A stretch of DNA of 64,000 nt from Mesorhizobium sp. (GTDB lineage Bacteria > Pseudomonadota > Alphaproteobacteria > Rhizobiales > Rhizobiaceae). The stretch covers positions 62,001-126,000 of the forward strand of contig SAQG01000014.1 of NCBI GenBank assembly GCA_004020315.1. Direction: 5' to 3'. Both the position numbers and the translations under genes were made by a program. The notes beneath the pieces are model-generated. The model was not told the DNA's origin. It was given only the letters and a program-made list of their open reading frames with translations, and made no database searches. Shown one piece after another: positions 46,217 through 55,470 of this stretch (its first letter is position 1; the number at the start of each line of letters is the position of its first letter).

Positions 46217-47323
46217 ATGGCTGGTCTCGTTGGCAAGTTCGTCGGGAAAACCCCGGCGCCTCGCAAGGGCATGCCTAGTCCAAAATTGAGTGAGAAAGAG
46301 TTCAAGGCAAGGTACAAGCAGCAATTCGTCGATCCAGCGTTCGAACCGGTCGCCCAGTCGATCGAGCAAATCGCTTCAATCGCCTGGCAGGCTTACGCGG
46401 ATTCCCGCAAGAGCCCGACCACGAGGAAAGCCGGTCCTGCGTTCAGCGACCCCGACTACGATCTGTCCGTCGATTGGATTGCGGCGCACGAAGCGGTGCT
46501 ACAGGCGCAGCGTCGGTATGAGGATCTAACGGCCCCACCGCGTTTATTGATCATCAACGGGTCGTCGCGCAGCGAGCATACCTGTCCCGGCGAGATGTCG
46601 AAGAGCTTCCGGCTCGCCGAAATCGCCCGTCAGGCCATCGACAAGGAAACAAAACTTGCGGTCGAAATTCTCGATCTGTCGCGACTTGCTTCCGAATACG
46701 GGAGGAACATCTATCCCTGCAAGGCGTGCTTTTCGACGGCCGCTCCGCTCTGCCATTGGCCCTGTTCCTGTTATCCCAACCACTCGCTTGGCCAGGTTCG
46801 GGACTGGATGAACGAAATCTACCCGATGTGGGTCGCCGCCCATGGGATCATGATCATCACCCCGGTGAATTGGTATCAGGTTTCCTCGCCGATCAAACTG
46901 ATGATGGACAGGCTTGTCTGCGCCGACGGCGGCAATCCAGACCCCTCGCTGACACAAGGCAAGGATGCGGCAAAGGCAAAGGAGGTAGAACTGGCCGGCT
47001 GGGACTATCCGCGTCATCTGGCAGGCAGGCTGTTCTCTGTGATCGTCCATGGCGATGTCGAAGGTGCCGAGAATGTGCGGCATTCCATCGCTGATTGGCT
47101 GCGCTTCATGAAGTTGTCGCCGGCCGGCCCCAGCGCCGAACTCGACCGCTACATCGGTTATTGGAAGCCGTACGCCACAAGTCATGATGAACTCGATGCC
47201 GACGAGACAATCCAGGAAGAAGTTCGTAACGCCGCCCGCTCGCTGGCCGAAGCCGTCGTCGAACGCCGGGCGGGCCGTTTCCGTCAGATCGGCATCGGCT
47301 TGGAAGGCCCACGGCAAAAATAG
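46217..47323 (+). CDS. NAD(P)H-dependent flavin reductase (flavodoxin-like)
   Basis: A 368-residue protein. The flavodoxin-like FMN-reductase core starts near residue 108 (PRLLIINGSSRSEHTCPGEMSKSFRLAEIA) and has IMIITPVNWYQVSSPIKLMMDRLVCADGG, the FMN-contact loop. A cluster of cysteines (YPCKACFSTAAPLCHWPCSCYPN, with five Cys) resembles iron-sulfur flavoproteins. The extra N-terminal 100 residues are not recognised. GGAAAGGA lies upstream of the ATG. It may reduce quinones, metals or xenobiotics. Confidence 0.82.
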   Translation: MAGLVGKFVGKTPAPRKGMPSPKLSEKEFKARYKQQFVDPAFEPVAQSIEQIASIAWQAYADSRKSPTTRKAGPAFSDPDYDLSVDWIAAHEAVLQAQRRYEDLTAPPRLLIINGSSRSEHTCPGEMSKSFRLAEIARQAIDKETKLAVEILDLSRLASEYGRNIYPCKACFSTAAPLCHWPCSCYPNHSLGQVRDWMNEIYPMWVAAHGIMIITPVNWYQVSSPIKLMMDRLVCADGGNPDPSLTQGKDAAKAKEVELAGWDYPRHLAGRLFSVIVHGDVEGAENVRHSIADWLRFMKLSPAGPSAELDRYIGYWKPYATSHDELDADETIQEEVRNAARSLAEAVVERRAGRFRQIGIGLEGPRQK

Positions 47324-47686
47324 GCGATCCCGATCAGCGAAGCATGGGATTCCGCAATCCCGAATGGGGACCGGCCCCGAGCTTAGTCAGCGGACGTGCC
47401 GCGCATCCGTTCCTGGAGGCATGCTTTTAATGAAAGCTCTGCCGGGTCGATCTCACGAGCTTCATCCTGCCAGTCGAGCCGGGCTGGGCAACCATGCGCC
47501 ACCACAGGCGTTAAAGAGCTCAGCGTCCGAGAGAAGCGGGGGCGAGTACATGTCGCCGGCCGCGTTGTCCCGCTTCCAGCCGGCAAACCAAGAGTTGTCG
47601 CCTATCAGGTTGAGAACGTCTATGAAGCTTCCTTACCGCCGCGACTGGACCTCAGGTCTAGCGCTTCAAGTCGGGCCTTGATATCC
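47324..47686. other. Intergenic region before the DUF1003 gene
   Basis: About 363 bases. Frames extend across from both sides (the DUF1003 frame opens at 47396), but their translations have no family likeness and no ribosome-binding site. No hairpin or RNA gene was recognised. Confidence 0.4.
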
Positions 47687-48217
47687 ATGGCCGCACCACA
47701 ATCCGCCGACATGCAGTCGGTCCTCCACACCAACATTCAGGCTCTGGTTGACCATCGACGAGAGCAGGAGCAGCAGCAGGCGTTTCAAGATCGAATTGCC
47801 GGCCTTATCTCCCGTTTCGCGGGGAGCATGGCATTCGTATATCTGCACCTTGTAATCCTGATCGTCTGGGTCGCGCTGAACCTCGGGGCGATCCGGGCTA
47901 TTCCACCCTGGGACCCAAGCTTCGTGATATTGGCAATGGTAGCCTCGGTTGAGGCGATCTTCCTGTCCACCTTTGTCCTGATCAACCAGAACAGGATGGC
48001 TGAGCTCAGTGAGCGCCGCGCCGAGCTGGATCTGCAAATCAGCCTGCTCAACGAGCATGAAACCACACGACTGATCGAAATGATGTCCGCTCTGACGGAG
48101 CGTTTGAACGTATCGACGCCGGCAGATGACGAACTGCCGCAGCTAGCTCAGAACGTCGATCCGCAAGCGGTGATGAGCCAAATCGAACGGGTTTCTGAAA
48201 ATCAGACCAAGCGTTAA
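47687..48217 (+). CDS. DUF1003 membrane protein
   Basis: A 176-residue protein with two spans (MAFVYLHLVILIVWVALNLG and FVILAMVASVEAIFLSTFVLI), followed by the family motif NQNRMAELSERRAELDLQISLLNEHETTRLI and a helical acidic tail. This is the DUF1003 layout. Its function is unknown. The start could be ATG 47687 or ATG 47711; the earlier in-frame region to 47396 is not protein-like. It is the last gene of the bracketed segment, 90 bases before the tRNA-Asp. Confidence 0.82.
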   Translation: MAAPQSADMQSVLHTNIQALVDHRREQEQQQAFQDRIAGLISRFAGSMAFVYLHLVILIVWVALNLGAIRAIPPWDPSFVILAMVASVEAIFLSTFVLINQNRMAELSERRAELDLQISLLNEHETTRLIEMMSALTERLNVSTPADDELPQLAQNVDPQAVMSQIERVSENQTKR

Positions 48218-48307
48218 ATTTATCGAGTGCCAGTTCGACACCAGTATCTGAATTGCCGGTCCGGCATTCAGAGATATTTTCATTTTCAATCAGCAAGCGA
48301 TTGAAAA

Positions 48308-48384
48308 TGGCGCGAGTGACGGGGCTCGAACCCGCGACCTCCGGCGTGACAGGCCGGCACTCTAACCAACTGAGCTACACCCGC
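48308..48384 (-). tRNA. tRNA-Asp (GTC)
   Basis: A 77-base cloverleaf including CCA. The acceptor GCGGGTG pairs with CACTCGC, the anticodon stem-loop is CCGGC-CTGTCAC-GCCGG with anticodon GTC, and the T-arm is GCGGGTTCGAGCCCCGT. The discriminator is G73. All stems are intact. Confidence 0.95.
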
Positions 48385-48458
48385 GCAAGACGAGCACGTG
48401 TCAGCCGTGTTCGTCGTTGGGGCGGTGGATAAGGCGTAAGCCACCGGGTGTCAAGCGG
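48308..48458. repeat. Direct repeat, right (intact) copy of the tRNA-Asp locus
   Basis: The partner of 45240-45381. It contains the functional tRNA-Asp plus about 70 bases of its 5' flank. Seven bases (GGCGTAA, about 48433-48439) are absent from the left copy. Confidence 0.85.
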
Positions 48459-48600
48459 AGCGAGACAGCATAACAGCAAACAGGAGAAGGTTTTTTGACA
48501 AGCCGAATTTTGTTGCCGAAAACGATCAGCGGCGAGGGCATTGCGCGCTCATTTGGCCTTGCGAACCCGGTCCTAACTGCTTAAAGGTCCGGCCCGGAGC

Positions 48601-48676
<76 letters not shown>

Positions 48677-49140
48677 TATAACCGTTTGGTTTAGTCTTGT
48701 TTCGCTGATCGGCTTGCTTGCAGGGTCGACTTCGCCGATGCGACTAATTGCACCGACGATGCCGGCCTCGTTATTTTCGACGGCGCGCACGAAGGACAAC
48801 AGGCGCTCGCTGATATCGAGCAACCTAATCGCTTTAGTTTCAGCACGTATTGTCGGGTCAGAGCGGGGGCGGCTCGGGACTGCAAATCCATCGAGCGAAC
48901 AAGCGATCTGTGACGCACCCGCTGAGTCGATTATACGCCGCAATGTGACAGCGCCTTCGTAACTCGAACAAAAGTTGCATTTGTCTTTGAAATATACTTA
49001 TCTAGATAGATAATAGAAATAAAAGATACCGTTGTTGTTTAACTGTTGTTAACCATGCGTCTGACGAAATTATCCGGTTAACGCTTCAGGCAACTATCGA
49101 GGTTATGTTTCGTACCTCGCTGATATATGAGTCGTAGGTA
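48677..49140. other. AT-rich intergenic region upstream of asnB
   Basis: About 464 bases. The last 180 are much richer in A/T than the surroundings, for example TTATCTAGATAGATAATAG near 48998-49016. A weak promoter candidate is TTGCAT (48975-48980), then 18 bases, then TATCTA (48999-49004). No gene is credible; open frames on the minus strand run through the tRNA. Confidence 0.4.
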
Positions 49141-51078
49141 ATGTGCGGATTCGGGGGCTATTTCGGTTCGATCCGGGACGCGGAAGCTTTGCTTACGCGC
49201 ATGATAGCTGCGATTGCCCATCGCGGGCCGGATGAGCAAGGGAAATTTGTCGCCCCCGACGCTGGGCTCGGGCATGCGCGGCTGTCCGTGATCGGTATCG
49301 GTGATGGCCAGCAGCCGATGTCCGACGTGTCAGGCAATTTGACGATTGCGTTCAACGGCGAGATTTTCAACTACGTAGAACTGCGCGAGGGGCTGATAGC
49401 CAAGGGCCGGCGCTTCCGCACGTCGAGCGACACTGAGGTCCTCCTGCACTTGTATGACGAGATGGGCGAAGACTGCCTGTCGCTTCTGAACGGCGATTTT
49501 GCCTTCGCGATATGGGACAACAAGCGTCGGCGTATGGTGCTTGCGCGAGACCGGATGGGTGTCCGGCCGCTGTTCTACACGAGCAAGGACGGCGTGCTGT
49601 ACTTCGCATCTGAAGTCAAAGCCCTCCTGAAGGTCCCCGGCGTCTCGGCCGAAATCGATCCGATTGCACTCGACCAGATCTTTACGCTGTGGGCGCCGAT
49701 CGCTCCCCGCACGGCTTTCCGCAATATCCACGAGCTGGAGCCGGCAACCGTGATGATCGCGACACAGGGGCAAGTCACGGTCAAACGATATTGGCACCTC
49801 GATTATCCGCATCGGGACGCGCCGTCGAAGGTCACGAACGAGGACGATGCAGCCGAGGAACTGCAGGCGCTTTTGACCGATGCGGTGAGGCTTCGCATGC
49901 GCGCCGACGTGCCGGTCGGTTTTTATCTTTCGGGCGGGCTCGATTCATCCCTTGTTTCGGCGCTTGCCGCCGGCATGACTCCCCGGAGGCTGCAGACATT
50001 TTCCGTGACGTTCGACAGCACCGAACATGACGAAAGTGCCTTCCAGACCGAGATGGCTTCGGCACTTGGCGCCCAGCATCGAACCATTGCCTGCCATGCC
50101 GGCGATATCGCGGGCGTCTTCCCTGAAGTCATTCGCTTTGCCGAGCGGCCGATCATCCGCACCGCGCCGGCCCCCCTCTATCAGTTGTCCGGCCTCGTTC
50201 GCCAGGCTGGCCTGAAAGTGGTGCTGACTGGCGAGGGCGCCGACGAGGTCTTCGCAGGGTACGATGTCTTTAAGGAAGCGCGTGTTCGCCGGTTCTGCGG
50301 TCGGCAGCCGGCATCGCGCATGAGGCCGCATCTGTTCCGCAGGCTTTATCCCTATCTGCCGGGTTTGCAGCAGCAGTCCGTGGAGTACCTGGCTGCCTTC
50401 TTTGGCGCCGGCAACACTGCGCTCGACGATCCGCTGTTCTCGCATCGGCCGCGCTTCAAGACCACGGCGGCGGCGAAGATTTTCTTTTCCGGTGACCTGC
50501 GTGCGACGTTGAAGGGCTATGACGCGGCCGAGGAACTGGTCAGCCAGTTGCCTCAAGCATTTTCCCTGTGGCACCCGCTGCATCAGGCGCAATATCTCGA
50601 AACCCGCTTCCTCCTGCCGGGGTACATCCTGTCCAGCCAAGGCGATCGGATGGCCATGGCGCATGGTATCGAAGGACGGTTCCCATTCCTCGACCATCGC
50701 TTGGTGGAGTTCGCGGCAAGACTTCCGCCGGAAATGAAGCTGAAGGGATTGGTGGAAAAGCACATTCTGCGCAAAGTGGCCAAGGACCTGCTTCCGAGCG
50801 CGATCCGGCAGCGTACCAAGCAGCCTTACCGGGCTCCGGAAGCCCGCTCCTTCGTTGGAGCCGGTGAACTGGACTATGTGCGCGATTCCCTGAGTGAAGC
50901 GAGCATCGCTGCCGGCGGACTGTTCAACGCCAAGGCGGTGGCGAGCCTTCATGAGAAATGCCGCACGCAGCCAGCGTCCGGCTTCCGCGACAACGCGGCC
51001 TTCGTGGGCATTCTAACGACGCAACTGTGGCAGAAAATTTTCACCGGCCAAGAAGTCAGTGCAGCACGAGCGGCCTGA
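49141..51078 (+). CDS. asnB: Asparagine synthase (glutamine-hydrolysing) family amidotransferase
   Basis: A 645-residue class II amidotransferase. Cys2 (MCGFGGYFG) is the glutaminase nucleophile, supported by HRGPDEQG and FNGEIFNY. The synthetase domain has the ATP-pyrophosphatase loop YLSGGLDSS (residues 264-270) and VLTGEGADEVFAGYD. It would transfer ammonia from glutamine to an adenylated carboxylate. In rhizobia several asnB paralogs serve surface polysaccharide or secondary metabolism. Here it is followed by ACP, an AMP ligase and a NadE-like gene, so its substrate may be a carrier-bound or sugar acid rather than free aspartate. The start must be ATG 49141, because Cys must be residue 2. 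Confidence 0.92.
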   Translation: MCGFGGYFGSIRDAEALLTRMIAAIAHRGPDEQGKFVAPDAGLGHARLSVIGIGDGQQPMSDVSGNLTIAFNGEIFNYVELREGLIAKGRRFRTSSDTEVLLHLYDEMGEDCLSLLNGDFAFAIWDNKRRRMVLARDRMGVRPLFYTSKDGVLYFASEVKALLKVPGVSAEIDPIALDQIFTLWAPIAPRTAFRNIHELEPATVMIATQGQVTVKRYWHLDYPHRDAPSKVTNEDDAAEELQALLTDAVRLRMRADVPVGFYLSGGLDSSLVSALAAGMTPRRLQTFSVTFDSTEHDESAFQTEMASALGAQHRTIACHAGDIAGVFPEVIRFAERPIIRTAPAPLYQLSGLVRQAGLKVVLTGEGADEVFAGYDVFKEARVRRFCGRQPASRMRPHLFRRLYPYLPGLQQQSVEYLAAFFGAGNTALDDPLFSHRPRFKTTAAAKIFFSGDLRATLKGYDAAEELVSQLPQAFSLWHPLHQAQYLETRFLLPGYILSSQGDRMAMAHGIEGRFPFLDHRLVEFAARLPPEMKLKGLVEKHILRKVAKDLLPSAIRQRTKQPYRAPEARSFVGAGELDYVRDSLSEASIAAGGLFNAKAVASLHEKCRTQPASGFRDNAAFVGILTTQLWQKIFTGQEVSAARAA

Positions 51079-51098
51079 GAAATCCAGGGAAGGAAAAA

Positions 51099-51362
51099 AT
51101 GATGATAACAATCAAGGACAAGGTCAGAACCTTTATCGTTGACAACTTCTTGTTTGGCGACACGTCGTTCGAACTTGCAGATACAGCCTCGCTGATCGAG
51201 AACGACATCATCGACTCGACGGCCGTGGTGGAACTCGTGGCGTTCATTGAGGACAATTTCGGTATTGTGATGGTCGATTCCGACATTGTGCCGGCCAACC
51301 TGGATTCGGTTGACCGTATTTCGTCCTTCATCAAGGCGAAAGCAGAAGCGCCGGTAGTCTAG
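51099..51362 (+). CDS. Acyl carrier protein
   Basis: An 87-residue carrier protein. The phosphopantetheine serine is residue 40 in ENDIIDSTAVVELVAFIEDNF, the DS-x4-E pattern of ACPs. Two adjacent ATGs exist (51099, 51102); AGGGAAGGA lies just upstream. It lies 20 bases after asnB and 22 before the AMP ligase gene, so it is in the same operon. It is distinct from the fatty acid AcpP by its motif (no DSLD), so it is probably a dedicated carrier for this cluster. Confidence 0.92.
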   Translation: MMITIKDKVRTFIVDNFLFGDTSFELADTASLIENDIIDSTAVVELVAFIEDNFGIVMVDSDIVPANLDSVDRISSFIKAKAEAPVV

Positions 51363-51384
51363 GCGCGATCGGCGAGGAGCGTCC

Positions 51385-52932
51385 GTGCGGATCGAACATT
51401 TTCTGGCCGCGAGGGCCGCTGCCCATCCTGCCAAAACGGCATTGATCACCAAGCATAAAAGGCTGTGCTACGAAGAATTGGACGATCTTTCGAGCCGCCT
51501 TGCCGCTGCCCTTTTCCTGAACGGCGTCAGGCGCGACGACCGGGTCCTTGTTTTCATGGACAATTGCTGGGAGACCGCGGTTTCCATTTTCGCTGTCCTC
51601 AAGGCGGGAGCGACCTTCAGTCCGGTTAACCCATCCACCAAGGCCGAAAAGCTTGCCTACATCATTGCCGATTGCGACGCTTCGGCAATCCTTACCCAGG
51701 CAAAACTGATGCCCGTGGTTGCTGAAGCGTGCGGATCGCACGGCAACACCGGCATCTTCGTGGCGTCGACCGTGGGTGCCGATGGCCAATGCCCGGTAGG
51801 GGCTACATCCCTGGCGGACTGTCTGACCCTCGAGGCCAGAGAGATAAACCACCGCGGCATCGACGCCGATCTTGCGATGTTGATCTACACGTCAGGCTCA
51901 ACCGGCCGGCCCAAGGGCGTGATGATGACGCACCGCAACTGCGACGCGGCAGCCGACTCCATCACCACCTATCTGCGTAACACGCCCGATGATATCATTC
52001 TGAATGTCCTTCCACTTTCCTTCGACTATGGCCTTTATCAGTTGCTAATGGCCGTCAGACTGGGCGCCACGCTCGTGCTCGAGAGGTCCTTCGCCTTTCC
52101 TCAGGCGATTTTTGAGCGTATCCGCGAGGAGGGCGTCACCGGTCTTCCGCTCGTGCCCACGATGGCAGCGATGATCCTGCAGATGCGTGACTTGGAACCG
52201 GGCTTCCTGCCCAGCCTTCGCTATATTTCCAACACGGCAGCTGCCTTGCCGCCGGCCCATATCGAACGTCTGCGGTTCCTCTTTCCCGGTGTCAGGCTCT
52301 ATTCGATGTATGGCCAGACGGAATGCAAGCGCTGCACCTACCTGCCGCCCGAGGAACTCGACCGCCGGCCGGGTTCGGTCGGAATAGCCATTCCGAACAC
52401 CGAGGCGTTTGTTGTCGACGACAACGGGCAACGAGTGCCACCAGGTGTGGCGGGTGAGCTGGTCATTCGCGGACCGCACGTCATGCAGGGTTATTGGCGA
52501 AACGACCCTGCGACCGAACAAGCGCTGCGACCAGGCCCGAACCCTTGGGAGAAGATTCTCTACACCGGTGACCTGTTCAGAACCGATGAGGACGGCTTTC
52601 TCTATTTCGTCGGTCGCAAGGACGACATCATAAAGACGCGGGGAGAGAAGGTGGCGCCGAAGGAAGTGGAAGCCGTGCTTCACGCCCATCCGGGCATCGC
52701 CGAAGCCGTTGTCGTCGGCGTGCCGGATCCGGTGCTCGGGCATGCAATCGGCGCGCTCGTCGTACGCTCGGACCCGAAGCTCAGCGAAAAAGATGTCATG
52801 CGCCACTGCGCACGTCACCTCGAGGACTTCATGCTCCCCAAGGTCATCGAGTTCCGCTTGGAACTGCCGAAGACGGATACGGGCAAGGTCAGCCGTCGGC
52901 TTGCGGCAGAGATGATGGAGGCCGCGCAGTGA
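51385..52932 (+). CDS. AMP-dependent acyl/aryl ligase (ANL superfamily)
   Basis: A 515-residue adenylating enzyme. The A3 motif YTSGSTGRPKG is at residues 168-178, A5 reads SMYGQTECKRCTYLP, A7/A8 are LYTGDLFRTDEDGFLYFVGRKDDIIKTRGEKV, and the A10 lysine lies in LPKTDTGKVSRR. It would activate a carboxylic acid and load it onto the neighbouring ACP or onto CoA. It resembles the acyl ligases of exosortase-type exopolysaccharide loci. The start is GTG 51385 with GAGGAG just upstream. The gene overlaps the NadE-like gene by four bases. Confidence 0.93.
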   Translation: MRIEHFLAARAAAHPAKTALITKHKRLCYEELDDLSSRLAAALFLNGVRRDDRVLVFMDNCWETAVSIFAVLKAGATFSPVNPSTKAEKLAYIIADCDASAILTQAKLMPVVAEACGSHGNTGIFVASTVGADGQCPVGATSLADCLTLEAREINHRGIDADLAMLIYTSGSTGRPKGVMMTHRNCDAAADSITTYLRNTPDDIILNVLPLSFDYGLYQLLMAVRLGATLVLERSFAFPQAIFERIREEGVTGLPLVPTMAAMILQMRDLEPGFLPSLRYISNTAAALPPAHIERLRFLFPGVRLYSMYGQTECKRCTYLPPEELDRRPGSVGIAIPNTEAFVVDDNGQRVPPGVAGELVIRGPHVMQGYWRNDPATEQALRPGPNPWEKILYTGDLFRTDEDGFLYFVGRKDDIIKTRGEKVAPKEVEAVLHAHPGIAEAVVVGVPDPVLGHAIGALVVRSDPKLSEKDVMRHCARHLEDFMLPKVIEFRLELPKTDTGKVSRRLAAEMMEAAQ

Positions 52933-53936
52933 GTGTTCGCCCGACCGAGGACGCGCAGGCCTTGCTGGCGCAGGCATTGGCGATCGATCCTGCCGCCGAA
53001 ACGGACAGGATCGTCACAGCCTTGCGCAAGCAGTTGCGCGGCATCCGCAAGCGCGGCCTCGTGCTGGGTCTTTCGGGCGGGATCGATTCCAGCGTTTCGG
53101 TTGCCTTGGCCGCGCGGGCCATCGGCGGCCAGAATGTACTCTGCCTCTTCATGCCGGAAAACGATTCCGACCCGGAAAGTCTACGGCTCGGCCGCCTTGT
53201 CGCCGACGCTTTCGGTGTCGAGGCTATCGTAGAGGATATCGGGCCGGCCCTGCGCGCAATGGGCTGCTATCAGCGTCGCGACGCTTTCATCCGCGAATTG
53301 GTTCCTGAATACGGCGAAGGCTGGGCCTCGAAGATCGTGATTGCGAACGCCCTCGAGGGCGAAGGCTACAATATTTCGTCGCTGGTGGTGCAGGACCCCA
53401 AGGGCAAGCAGACTAAAATAAGAATGCCGCTCCCAATCTATCTCGGTATCGTCGCCGCCACCAATATGAAGCAGCGCACCCGCAAGCAGATCGAATATTA
53501 TCATGCCGATCGCCTGAACTTCGCCGTCCTTGGAACGCCAAACCGGCTGGAATACGATCAGGGCTTCTTCGTCAAGAACGGTGACGGCGCGGCGGACGTC
53601 AAGCCGATCGCCCACCTCTATAAAACGCAGGTCTACGCGCTCGCGGCCTATCTCGGCGTTCCCGAGGAAATCCGCAACCGGCCGCCGACCACCGATACCT
53701 ACTCGTTGGCGCAGACGCAGGAGGAGTTCTACTTCTCGCTTCCCTATGACCGCATGGATATTTGCCTTTGCGGTCTCAACAACGGCGTGGCCGCCGAAGT
53801 GGTGGGGCAGGCGGCGGGACTAACTGCCTCGCAAGTTGAACGCGTCTGGGCCGACATCGCCGCCAAGCGCAAGGCGACGCGCTATCTGCACCTGCGCCCG
53901 CAACTTGTCGATGAAGTCGAGGAAGTCGGTACCTGA
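52929..53936 (+). CDS. nadE: NAD synthase-like N-type ATP pyrophosphatase (ammonia-dependent)
   Basis: A 335-residue NadE family enzyme. The ATP-pyrophosphatase loop GLSGGIDSSVSVALAARAIG (SGGIDSS at 49-55) is intact, and GTPNRLEYDQGFFVKNGDGAADVKPIAHLYKTQVYALAAYL is the conserved NadE C-terminal half. It has no nitrilase-type glutaminase domain, so it uses free ammonia or a partner. It starts with GTG in a four-base overlap with the ligase gene. Its operon partners suggest a specialised amidation role rather than general NAD synthesis; that is an inference. Confidence 0.9.
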   Translation: MSVRPTEDAQALLAQALAIDPAAETDRIVTALRKQLRGIRKRGLVLGLSGGIDSSVSVALAARAIGGQNVLCLFMPENDSDPESLRLGRLVADAFGVEAIVEDIGPALRAMGCYQRRDAFIRELVPEYGEGWASKIVIANALEGEGYNISSLVVQDPKGKQTKIRMPLPIYLGIVAATNMKQRTRKQIEYYHADRLNFAVLGTPNRLEYDQGFFVKNGDGAADVKPIAHLYKTQVYALAAYLGVPEEIRNRPPTTDTYSLAQTQEEFYFSLPYDRMDICLCGLNNGVAAEVVGQAAGLTASQVERVWADIAAKRKATRYLHLRPQLVDEVEEVGT

Positions 53937-53970
53937 GCTGCCTCTCGATCCGGGTCATGGGAAGCGTGCT

Positions 53971-55122
53971 TCAGGTGAAGCGGCCGCCGATCAATTGGCT
54001 CCACTGCTCGCCCGCAAGTCCGTTCAGGAAAGCTCGTGAGTTCTTCATGGCATCCAAAAGCTCGGGATCGCGTGAATGCACCACGGTGGAGGCAACGGTT
54101 AGGAAAGCTATACGTCGCCCAAGCATTGCTTCCAGAAGTGCAGGTTGAATGCGTCCGCGCAGCCCGCTGACGCCGCGGACGGCGGCATGATCGATCAGGC
54201 AGTCGATCACTGAACCCGCCTGGCCGGGGAGGGCCAGGATCTGCAGCACGCGACCGATGCCACCCGCCCGTGCGTGATAGGCGAATGCGCCGACATTGGT
54301 GCCGACTGGCGATGCCACGGAAATGTAGACAAGCTCGCCCAGATCCGGCTTTTGTGCCGCATCGATTAGCATGTGATCCAGTTGGCCTTCCGCCCACTTC
54401 GGGCGCAGGGCGAACTGGGCGGTCAACGGTTCGACGAGCCTGGCAAATGTGTCGCTGTCGATTTCGGATGTCCGAAAGGCTCCATGACCTGCCCCGTCCG
54501 CCGCCACGCCGGACCAGCGTCGTTCGCTGGACTTCATTCGCCTGCAATAAAATCGGTCGAGGGCATGCGCAAACGGATTGACCATTCGGGCAAGGTTCAT
54601 GCGACTGGCGGAAAGGCTGAGCACAAAGCTCGCCGGCCGCATTACGCGTACCCAGTCGAGACTGTATTGAGGCAGGACAACGCCGCGCAGCCGGGTCCAC
54701 AACTTCGTGGAAATATCATTGGCGGTCTCGCTGAAGGAGATATCCTGCGGGCCATCCAGGTAAGCCTTCAACAAGCGAGCGCCGGCCATCGGGTCGCGCT
54801 CATGATTCTCGACCATGAGTGAGCTGCAAATGGCGGCGTGTAATTGTCGGCCGTTGAATTGCATCGGCAAAACGTGAACGCCGACAAACCCCGAGACGTG
54901 GCCGGCGTCGTTGACATGAACAAGCGACCGGAGATCGCCTCTGCAACCGGGCGCCTCCAGATAAAATCGTCTCATATAGTCGATGAGCGAGGCCGGCGCT
55001 TCGGTCCGCTCTTTGCGAAGCACGCGCTGAAACATGCCCGCGACTGCCGGAAGATCGGCACCTTCCAGGGCGCGAATGACGCTCAAGCCCGGCTCCCGGC
55101 ACCGGAGACCCGTCCACCGCAT
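53971..55122 (-). CDS. GNAT-like acetyltransferase-fold protein beside the asnB cluster
   Basis: A protein of about 383 residues converging on the asnB operon. The N-terminal part has a GNAT-like pattern (LSVIRALEGADLPAVAGMFQ, LVHVNDAGHVSGFVGVHVLP, ICSSLMVENHERDPMAGARL, with a CoA-loop-like region). The C-terminal half is a second, more divergent domain ending HSRDPELLDAMKNSRAFLNG. The frame is open to 55299, but ATG 55122 or an internal TTG near 55086 gives a better start; neither has a strong ribosome-binding site. It may acylate a product of the cluster. Confidence in function is low. Confidence 0.65.
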   Translation of the reverse strand: MRWTGLRCREPGLSVIRALEGADLPAVAGMFQRVLRKERTEAPASLIDYMRRFYLEAPGCRGDLRSLVHVNDAGHVSGFVGVHVLPMQFNGRQLHAAICSSLMVENHERDPMAGARLLKAYLDGPQDISFSETANDISTKLWTRLRGVVLPQYSLDWVRVMRPASFVLSLSASRMNLARMVNPFAHALDRFYCRRMKSSERRWSGVAADGAGHGAFRTSEIDSDTFARLVEPLTAQFALRPKWAEGQLDHMLIDAAQKPDLGELVYISVASPVGTNVGAFAYHARAGGIGRVLQILALPGQAGSVIDCLIDHAAVRGVSGLRGRIQPALLEAMLGRRIAFLTVASTVVHSRDPELLDAMKNSRAFLNGLAGEQWSQLIGGRFT

Positions 55123-55470
55123 TTCCAGACCATGGCAAGGCCAGGCTCCCCATTGGCGATCGCCGCGAACGTCAGGGGTTCGTAGCGGAGCAAACTCGAC
55201 CCGTTGCAATCGCACCGGTGGCCGAAAGGGAAGCTGCAATGCTGCGGCAAGGTAGGCCCTTTGCTTGATCATGAAAACGAGCGTCGTTGCTGTTACCAAC
55301 TTCGGGTAAACCGATGTTGAAGTATTGGTAGCGAATCGAGTTTTATCCGGCGCGGCTCACACTTTCGTAGGCGCGCGGCATGTCCGGCGGGGTCTCAGTC
55401 TGATCATGGCAGCGCTCCATGATCGGCCGCTGTTGCCTGGCGCGGGAAAAACCGTCGCCGAAATCGAGGG
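55123..55470. other. Region between the GNAT-like and SDR genes
   Basis: About 348 bases. The part to 55299 may be the 5' end of the GNAT-like gene. The rest has no recognisable gene, terminator or repeat. Confidence 0.4.

Noticed and set aside
45240..48458. Integrase-bearing genomic island at tRNA-Asp
   Set aside because: No integrase, transposase or phage gene is seen between or near the repeats, so a mobile-element feature is not called; only the duplication is reported.
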